Shown one piece after another: positions 56,812 through 64,000 of a stretch of DNA of 64,000 bases. Each line of letters starts with the position of its first letter. Within the stretch, counting starts at the first letter, position 1. Source of the stretch: Oryzias latipes (taxonomy: Eukaryota > Chordata > Actinopteri > Beloniformes > Adrianichthyidae); assembly GCF_002234675.1 (NCBI RefSeq), contig NC_019869.2, forward strand, positions 13,755,015-13,819,014, read 5' to 3'. The translations under genes and the position numbers were made by a program. The notes beneath the pieces were generated by a model. It ran no database searches. It saw only the letters and a list, made by a program, of their open reading frames with translations, and was not told where the DNA came from.

Positions 56812-59566
56812 TTTAGTGCTGAAGGTCCTGTGTGGGCCGCACATGGAATAAGCGGAGCTCCGGGGAAAATATGTGTGTGATGCTTCTTAGGTCTCTCTGT
56901 CTGTGTCTGAGTGTGCTCTCTTCGACAGCTCCTGTGGTGTGTGCTCACTTTGATTAAAGCCTCTTTCTAAAACAAAATAGTGACTCAGTTGACAAATAAT
57001 TAGGCTTCTTTTCTGATTCTCCAAGCTTTTTCTGCTGATTAGATTCAGCGCTGGAGAATCCATAAAAAGGGTTATTTGGGTGGGAACTCTGGTTTCTGAT
57101 TGAAACTGAGAACGTTGTGGCTGATCGTCAATCACATACCTTAACAAAAAGACGGGTGGGACTCATTCGCAAAATCTAACAAAGACAGTAAGAAAGCACA
57201 TTGATCAGGTCCAGAAAGCTTTTCATAAAGTTTGGAAGTATGTGGAAAGTCAGGATCAGACATTAATCAAGTATTTGGATAAATGGGTTAAAGATTATGG
57301 ATTTCATAGAAAGTTAAGCAGCCTCAGAGTGCAGGACAGAGTAGAAGGAGGGGGAACAGCTTCTCAGATCAGAGTGCGCGTGCCCGAGCCTGCAGACAGG
57401 CTGATGAGAACTCGCAGAAAGGAGGGGTGATTTCTCTGTTGTAAGCAGATATAACAGCTTTCTATGCTCTCCGAATAATGATAGGACGTGTTTTAGTGTG
57501 TATTTTGGTGTTTAGGACATGGACAAGGGTAGATGTTCAGAAAAAGCTATAGAAATTATCATTTCTTACAAAGTAGATGTGGATCTGTTTGTGCAGGACA
57601 CACCTCCCACTTGTATAAACATGATCAGACTCGGATGGCTGGTGCAGCCTTCCCTTTTTTTAGTTCACTTTCCCCTGCTCATAAAAAAGTTTGATTGCAG
57701 CCTTCTGACCCCACTTATCAGGTCCCTGCATTTCTGCTTGTAAATCAGGATTGACCCCTTAAAAGCATTCCTGAGGATCTCTGGTTCACTAACTCGTCCT
57801 TACATTTTTTTTTTTTTTTTGGACATGTCTGCTAATCTTTCTAAGTTTTAACTCTCAGGGCAATAAGTGTGGTAAAACTAAACTCCAGCTGGCCCAAGCA
57901 CAGGTTAAATTTTTTGGGACATTTAGTTTCTGTTTCTAGCAAAAATTATTTCTCTCCCTGGACCTCACCACCTTATCTGATCAGCCCCCCACCTTTACTC
58001 ACTCGCTGTAAGCTGCAGCTGCTTGTGCGGCTGATAGTTGAAACAATGTCACCTGTGATTCTCTTGTGCGAATTCTCCAGAATCACATGCAGTGTGCTCT
58101 ACTCCCTTCCGTTCAAACTTTCCCATTAGTCAACGTGCCTGTTTTTACCGTTTTACTGTGTCCGTGTATGATTTATTTATTTACGACCTAACGCTCATGG
58201 TGCTGTTGAAATGAGACGCAGTTCTTGTCTGTTTCAGTTTCAATGTGTTTTTTCACAATTTTTATTTTTTAATTTTTATTTATTTTATTTTTTTTCCTGA
58301 TTTTTTTTTTTTTTACTCTCATGCCTGACTCTACTGACACCATTGATGATTTACATGATTGTTTGAAGAAAGCTGTGAGAACAAAGGAAACATTGAGTCT
58401 GCCTCCAGCTCTCTCCTCCCCACAGACTCTGCATCCCGACCAGAAGGCCCCTGTCGGTGACCTGGTTTACCCTGAAGACCATTTAACGGACTGATTGGTC
58501 ACACCCGAGGTGGACGGGACCCTTCAAGGTTCTCCTCACCATGCCAACCGCAGTACACATTGCTGAACGACCCTCCTGGATTCACGTAAGCCACTGTAAA
58601 TTGCTGAGAGCCTACGAGACTGACATTTTGAGACACATCCCTGGTTGAAGTCCAACTACGAAGCCGCCCCAGTGTGACACTGCTCCTGGCGAGAGGAGCG
58701 TTCCCTGGTGTGTTTCCTCTAGCGCTGCTCTCTTCCAGCTACAGTGAGCTTCGAACCAGCTAACATGGGTCCAGCTGTTCCTCGTGGTTTCATCTTGTAC
58801 TTTTATTCCTTTTTCCTCTGGAAATCTCACTCACATCATCAGTGAGGTCAAGGCCCTTAAATCACACATTTCTTCTCAGATGACTGACACCTACTGGTCT
58901 GGGTCCCCACTTTATTGGTTTACTTCTGGTGGAGTGTACTGATAAAACTAGTCACTCCGGTTCTCTGTGTGTTGTTTTTCTTTTTTTCTTTTCGTCACCT
59001 GTTTGATTCCATGTGTCAAATGAATGATCGCTGTCAGGCCAACTCTATCAGCATTATGCCTACAATTAACCTAATTCGCATCCGCTCGCGGTTGAAACTG
59101 GTCTTTACAGATTTATTTTATTGTTTTTCTTTTGTTTGATTTTATTATTTTTTTTTTTATATTCCTAATTTTTTAATTTGTTTCTTGTTCTATGTAACTT
59201 TCATTAATGAAATTGTGCCGAGGTTTGGACTGGTGATGCATGCGTATACTTAGTGGTGGCTGCTGAGGGGCACAGAGCCGTTGATGAGTTTTGCCCTCCC
59301 TGACTGCTCAATGAATGTTTCACACAGATGGTATAAGTTTAGCCCTGGAGGTTTTCACATCAACACTCATGTATCACCTACCACCTCTGATATGCTCATT
59401 TATTCACGTTGATTTTATGTTTTCTTTTGTATTTACATGTACCTCTACACTTTTGTTTTCGATGCAGAGCCAATATGCTGCCTATACTGAAAATCTTTGT
59501 GAAATGGTATATGGTTGATGATGACAGGAGTTCTGCTGACTTTCCATATATAATTTTGATATGACA

Positions 59567-59578
59567 AACAGGGGGGTA
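59567..59578 (+). other. Polypurine tract of the ERV
   Basis: The purine-rich ACAGGGGGGTA directly abuts the 3' LTR at 59579, the position expected for plus-strand DNA priming. Confidence 0.8.
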
Positions 59579-60084
59579 TGTGAAGAATAGTTAGAAACTG
59601 CCTTTAACTTTTATTACACTAATGGTTTAAACTTAATTCGCTGAGCATGTATTGTTATCTCAAAATTATATTACATTTGAAGAAAGCACAGCCAAGCTAT
59701 TGTTCTAACAGTTTATTCTCATACTCCCTTTTTCTGTGCATGTTTTCTGCTGAGCAGGCCTCAGACTTAACTTCACTTTAGCCTTGGAGCTCCTCTCCAC
59801 CAGTAACCTGTGGGCGTGTTTTTCACACGAGGTCCATCGGACGATCTTCTGAATATGCAAATGCAGGGTTTTTATACCAAGCCCATCCCTGAGCTCGTTG
59901 GTTCGGACTTTGAATGTACCATGTTCATATGTCTGTCCCCTTCGTGTTTGTGCGAAGTAAAACCTCCACAAAAGATAAGTAACTGTCTCTGAGTCGTTAT
60001 TCATTATTTCTGTGTGTAAGAAACTGACGGGGTTACGAACTAAAATTTAATACAGTCCTTTCTAGAAAATCCAGTTTCTTCACA
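59579..60084 (+). repeat. 3' LTR of the ERV
   Basis: 506 bp, same length and ends as the 5' LTR. By eye the differences are at the TTTGCTG/TTCGCTG position and two in the CAGAATTATC/CAGACTTAAC segment. GAACT follows at 60085-60089. Confidence 0.95.
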
Positions 60085-60205
60085 GAACTCCCACAATCCC
60101 TCCAGTTCCCCTAGATAGGGTGTAGATCTGGTCCACTGTTCCAAGACCAGGATGGAAACCGCACTGTTGTTCCTGAATCCGAGGTTCGACTATCGATCTG
60201 ATCCG
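60085..60205 (-). pseudogene. Rex3 LINE, 5' portion interrupted by the ERV
   Basis: On the minus strand this reads EPRIQEQQCGFHPGLGTVDQ and IYTLSRGTGG, the RT block that lies just upstream of the CFVDLEKAFD block found at 55.6 kb. The LINE is therefore one element split by the ERV at the GAACT site. It is 5' truncated at about 60205. Confidence 0.85.
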
Positions 60206-61222
60206 CTTTCATTTAACTGGAATATTTTATGTGAAAAAACAAGATTTTTTAATCAATTTAAGAGGAATTAAAAAACTATCTACAAGCACATTAAAAATAT
60301 AGATCTCTTGATGTTTTAGGCTTTTATACTAACTTTTATATTACATGTTGATTACAGATTTATTTCTTTTGACTGTCAGTTGTCCGACTGTTTTAACCCA
60401 AAGCACCTCTTTTTTCGTTTCTCATCTGGGCTACCGCCATGAATCTCAATGTTTAAAATAAATAGATAAAGATTTTAAGTGATTTGTTTTCATCGTGTCA
60501 TTTTTTCTTTGACTATCGTGCATGTTTGCGTGTGTTTTTGAAATGTGCACAGTCTGTGCCAGAGTTGCAGCTGGAGGTAAGCTGCAGTCCTTTTTCCCTG
60601 TATGAGATCAAACAGTGGTGCCACTTCCTGTCACTTTTGGTGTGATGATTAAACATCCCACTGCTGGCCATGCCTGACAGCAGTAATTAACTCTGACAAA
60701 CGGAGCAGGGCGACAGAGCTTCAGGGTTAGGCTGTTGCCCCAGACAGAGCTGGTGATTTGGATTGATAAGATGGCTTTATTTCCACGTTTAAAACATTGG
60801 CAGGGCCAGCTCCAAATCTCATTTGCAAATAAATTCTAACTTATTAAATAATGTCCATGTTGCCAAGTTCTCCCATAAAGCAGGACTGGCATAAGTGATG
60901 TTGTTAGCCTGTGGGGGATAAGCACATTTCTCTATTTTAGTCGGGACTGATCACACGCCAGTCCTGGCATCCACCAGATGGACCGCACAGAGGGAGGAAG
61001 TGCTTTAAAGAATTATTTCCCAACTCAAAATTCATGTTCATCACATCAATGTCAGCAATTTGGAGCCAAGGATCACAAATTTGGATGTAACATGCTTTCG
61101 TTTTGTTTTCAGTAATTTTTTTTGTGGTTTGTTTTGCTTTTTTAATTAGCTCTCATCACTCACAGGGCCGTGTGGTCTTAGCTGGTCATTATTCTGAACA
61201 CATTTTAAACTATTATGCTTGA
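60206..61222. other. Intergenic, no gene seen
   Basis: AT-rich near the LINE, more balanced at 60540-61030. A possible 24-nt segment flanked by cacag and gtaagc at about 60552-60575 looks like a micro-exon but has no partner exon, so it is not called. Confidence 0.4.
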
Positions 61223-61227
61223 AATAC

Positions 61228-61741
61228 TGTGAAGAATAGTTAGAAACTGCCTTTAACTTTTATTACACTAATGGTTTAAACTTAATTCACTGAGCATGTA
61301 TTGTCATCTCAAAATTATATTACATTTGAAGAAAGCACAGCCAAACTATTGTTCTAACAGTTTCTTCCCATACTCCCTCTTTTCTGTGCATGTTTTCTGC
61401 TGAGCAGGCCTCAGACTTATCTTCACTTTAGCCTTGGAAGTTCTCTCCAGCAGTAACCTGTGGGCGTGTTTTTCACACGAGGTCCATCGGACGATCTTCT
61501 GAATATGCAAATGCAGGGTTTTTATACCAAAGCCCATCCCTGAACTCTTTGGTTCGGACTTTGAATGTACCATGTTCATATGTCTGTCCCCTTCGTGTTT
61601 GTGCGAAGTAAAACCTCCACAAAAGCTAAGTTTTGTCTCTGAGTCATTATTCATTATTCATTATTTCTGTGTGTAAGAAACTGACGGGGTAACGAACTAA
61701 AATCTAATACAGTCCTTTCTAGAGAATCCAGTTTCTTCACA
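61228..61741 (+). repeat. Solo LTR of the same ERV family
   Basis: 514 bp, beginning TGTGAAGAA and ending TTCTTCACA, closely similar to the two LTRs of the neighbouring element but with more substitutions and small indels (for example an extra TTCATTA unit near 61650). It is flanked by the exact 5-bp duplication AATAC (61223-61227 and 61742-61746). No internal sequence remains, as after LTR-LTR recombination. Confidence 0.95.
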
Positions 61742-61854
61742 AATACTTTTGTTATTTTTGAAAAAGTTCTGTTTTACCTCTAATGTTTACTCTTCAACAT
61801 TAAATGTAGCACAGAAGTTTTCCAAAGAGGAGATATATGGATGTCTTAACAGAG

Positions 61855-61972
61855 GACATGAAGTTGGCTAATGTTAGGGTAGAAGATGTCCATGATAGAG
61901 TGAAGTGGAAAACGATGATTCGCTGTGGCGACCCCTGATGGGAAAAGCCGAAAGAGAAAGAAGAAGACACAT
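61855..61972 (+). repeat. LINE 3' tail
   Basis: The phrase 'gctgtggcgacccctgatgg' followed by 'gccgaaagagaaagaagaag' is the 3' tail common to many fish RTE-like LINE copies. Only the tail is present. Confidence 0.6.
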
Positions 61973-63199
61973 AACACAGTTTAAAATAAAAGAAAACCTC
62001 TAATATATCATGTGTTGTCATATTGTGATCCATTTCTTTTTATGAAAAGTACTTTTTGTTGGTCATGTTGTAAAAAAAATTACCAGGTAAAAGTGATGGT
62101 GTGACTTTTAAAAGCAAAAGTGTTCAAGGGTCAAATGCCAGAATTATCGTCTTAACTTGGTGTAGTTTGATGTTCCTGCCGCTAGGTGATGCTAGAACCC
62201 CAAGAACATAAGATTTTCACCTGAAGCCAGTTTCATTTATTTGTTTATTTATTTTTACTTTAACTATTGAATATAAACACATCTACACAACATATGAACA
62301 AATGCATTCAAAACAAAGCAGTACAAGCCGTTACAACACGGGACATGTGAATAGCATCACATAAGTTAACAAATGGGTTAACAGTGACGTTGAACCAGGA
62401 AGAACACACGAGACTGACGGAAATTGCGTCACTTCGGCACCTAACGTGCTAATGCTAATGGTAAAGGTGAGTGAACGCTTACAAAAATCAGCTAATGTCA
62501 CGATGACCGTATTGATATTATATTATAGATCTATTCAGCAGATTTCCTATTGATGGTTAGTGATTTTGTAATTCATTCCGCTGCTTAGATCCGTTTGTGT
62601 ACAGTTGTTTCCCCCTATTTTGTTCCGTTCGGCGATAAACTCCAGCTAAGTTCATTTGGGTAATCTAATGACTTTCACATGATATATAATGAACCTTATG
62701 CTAGCGGGTTTTTTTTTTTTTTTTTTACTTGCGTTTCTTCTTTTATCTTAATTTCTTTGAGGATTTGTTGTATCTGTTCGTTTGTAATTTCTAGACTTGT
62801 TATTTAATATACATAGTGGACTGGCAGAGAGACGGAACTGTCCATAGCAGATTTGACCTTTTTACGTTCTTATGGACGTGCAGAACAAAACCAAAGGGTT
62901 TTCAACGCGACTTTGGTGATTTCTGAACCTTAAAGGTTATTATTTTATTCGGCTAACAGGAAAAAACACAATATTATATTATATCAGTTTGATTTTTACA
63001 TGAAAAAAACTTGTCTAACATGCTCACCTGTTAACTTTTACTTTAATAAAAGTATCTTATTCACATTTCATTAAAAAAAAATCTTCTAGATTTTGCCCGA
63101 TTTTAAAAAGTAAACTAAAGGGTTTGTAATGTGAGTATTTTTCAATCTGAAAACAAAGCGATTTCTATATAAATTAGCCACATGGGTTTAGTTTTCAAC
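61973..63199. other. Intergenic; possible L1 tail and possible first-exon donor
   Basis: Positions 62228-62400 resemble, on the minus strand, the A-rich 3' end of the L1-type copy at 43.8 kb (TTTATTTGTTTATTTATTT then unique UTR-like sequence). At 62425-62472 a CGTCA-containing, CpG-bearing stretch ends GGTAAAG|gtgagt, which could be a non-coding first exon donor of a gene lying to the right. There is no coding evidence. Confidence 0.25.
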
Positions 63200-63207
63200 T
63201 GCTAGAG

Positions 63208-63702
63208 CAGGGGTGGGTAAACTGCGGCCCACCATGGCCTGTTATTAATTTATATATTCCCTAATCTAATGATGCTTTATTTTCCCTGTCATTCCACTGT
63301 CTCTCTATATATGGTGCACAACAAGTACTGTACATCGACCTTTTTCTTGGTTCATAAAGTGTTTGTGCTTTCATGTGGTGTTGGAAGGTTTGTTGGATTT
63401 TTGACCTAAAAGTGTGTTTTTCAAGTCAGACAGGCATGTTTCAGATCATTCCAACACCACCTGAACACAGCATTTTTGTTTCCCTGATTGACATCAACCC
63501 CTTGGTGCAAGTGGTTCTACTATGCGAAAAGTCCATTTTGAATTAAAAGCTTCAAAATTTTCAATCAACATTAAAACATGTTTTCATGCAAAATCTGTAT
63601 TGTCTCTCTCTCTTATTACCAAAACACTCCATGCATATTCTCCTGGTCCAGCCCTTCTGATAATTTTTTGAACCCAGGAGTGAAAAAGTTTGCCCACATC
63701 TG
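63208..63702. mobile_element. hAT-type MITE
   Basis: The ends CAGGGGTGGGTAAACT (63208-63223) and, inverted, CAGATGTGGGCAAACT (63687-63702) form a 16-bp TIR with 3 mismatches. Flanks TGCTAGAG and CGCTAAGG agree at 5 of 8 positions, a degraded 8-bp duplication. No transposase is present. The end sequence CAGGGGTGGG is typical of hAT elements. Confidence 0.65.
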
Positions 63703-63710
63703 CGCTAAGG

Positions 63711-64000
63711 GGTGATAGTACAGGTTTTGTGTTTGGAGCTTTCTTTTTAATCATTTTATTTAAAGCAGGAATGCTCATTACGTTGATGATCGCAAAGGGT
63801 GTCACGGTAGATCACGGGACATCAAAGAGAAAATAAACAAAAAAGATAAAAATATACTGTCCGCGCTTTCCGTCAGAGCTTTTTGTTTTCAGAATAAAAC
63901 ACCTAATGTATTCTAATTATTTATGACTACAAAAATACTATTAAGGACCACGACAAAGCTATCTCCTGACAAAGGTGTGTGTGTGTGTACTCGTATTGTG
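63711..64000. other. Repeat-like right edge
   Basis: The phrase 'caggaatgctcattacgttg' with 'gatcgcaaaggg' (about 63768-63800) resembles the end of another fish DNA repeat that is cut by further sequence. A GT microsatellite lies at about 63976-63990. No gene is seen. Confidence 0.35.

Larger units (their letters stand above)
55702..60084 (+). mobile_element. Endogenous retrovirus-like element, young but internally deleted
   Basis: Two 506-bp LTRs (55702-56207 and 59579-60084) flank 3371 bp and sit between GAACT duplications. A tRNA-Tyr-like primer-binding site follows the 5' LTR and a polypurine tract precedes the 3' LTR. Only scraps of pol are recognisable: KLQLAQAQVKFFG near 57880-57921 (end of the RT palm/connection region), and the integrase C-terminal block [16 protein letters not shown] followed by SWIHVSHCK at 58504-58599. 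These phrases are those of class I (gammaretrovirus-like) ERVs. Protease, most of RT, RNase H and the integrase core are gone, and no intact gag or env frame exists. By eye the LTRs differ at about three positions, so insertion was recent. Such a defective copy must have moved with proteins from a related element. Confidence 0.9.

Noticed and set aside
56568..56948. Cys-rich or His-rich repeat proteins across 56568-56948
   Set aside because: They are translations of the 20-bp tandem array in several frames and both strands. The unit is not a multiple of 3, so no consistent protein repeat is maintained.
60552..60575. 24-nt micro-exon flanked by cacag and gtaagc
   Set aside because: No neighbouring exon in a compatible phase was found on either side. 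Such chance AG..GT pairs are common.
1..64000. CRISPR arrays, prophage, bacterial operons or defence systems
   Set aside because: The sequence has spliced vertebrate genes and eukaryotic retroelements. The tandem arrays seen are microsatellites or element-internal repeats without spacer structure.

Overview
The window looks like teleost fish genomic DNA, with AT-rich intergenic sequence, GT-AG introns and fish-type repeats (L2, L1/Tx1 and Rex3 LINEs, Harbinger, hAT, Tc1 and piggyBac-like elements, tRNA-like SINEs, a class I-like endogenous retrovirus). The repeat mix resembles medaka and its relatives, but I cannot fix the species from sequence alone. Only two host protein-coding genes can be supported. 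One is a beta-type connexin (about 42025-43070, + strand, two coding exons, 274 aa). The other is peflin, pef1 (47990-51076, + strand, five coding exons, 251 aa).

Layout. Positions 1 to about 41.9 kb form a gene-poor stretch with no convincing exon. It carries SINE-like repeats, two L2 fragments (11.0-12.2 kb +, 18.7-19.2 kb -), several TIR elements and MITEs (15.9-16.3, 23.15-23.3, 30.9-31.1, 36.0-36.4, 36.6-37.2 kb), a Harbinger derivative with a Myb/SANT-like reading frame (28.7-30.3 kb), a decayed Tc1-like element with two nested insertions (30.5-32.4 kb), and a hAT element with an exact 8-bp target duplication that itself hosts an LTR (38.1-39.2 kb). The connexin follows. Then come two L1/Tx1-type insertions. 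The second (45046-47751) has the inverted 5' half and exact target duplication expected of twin priming, and it ends about 240 bp upstream of the pef1 start codon.

Downstream of pef1 is a perfect 42-bp inverted repeat near a plausible poly(A) signal, a reiterated repeat block (52.3-53.9 kb), and a Rex3-type LINE (- strand). The LINE is split by a young but gutted retrovirus-like element (55702-60084) with near-identical 506-bp LTRs, target duplication GAACT and a tRNA-Tyr-like primer-binding site. A solo LTR of the same family with its own AATAC duplication lies at 61228-61741. The right edge holds a second hAT-type MITE and LINE tails.

The two genes are functionally unrelated: one makes a gap-junction subunit, the other a Ca2+-binding partner of ALG-2. 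Both have human relatives on chromosome 1p34-35 (GJB3/4/5 cluster, PEF1), which fits conserved synteny. No operon, phage, CRISPR or bacterial feature is present. The noteworthy biology is the nested mobile-element history and the intron inside the connexin coding region.
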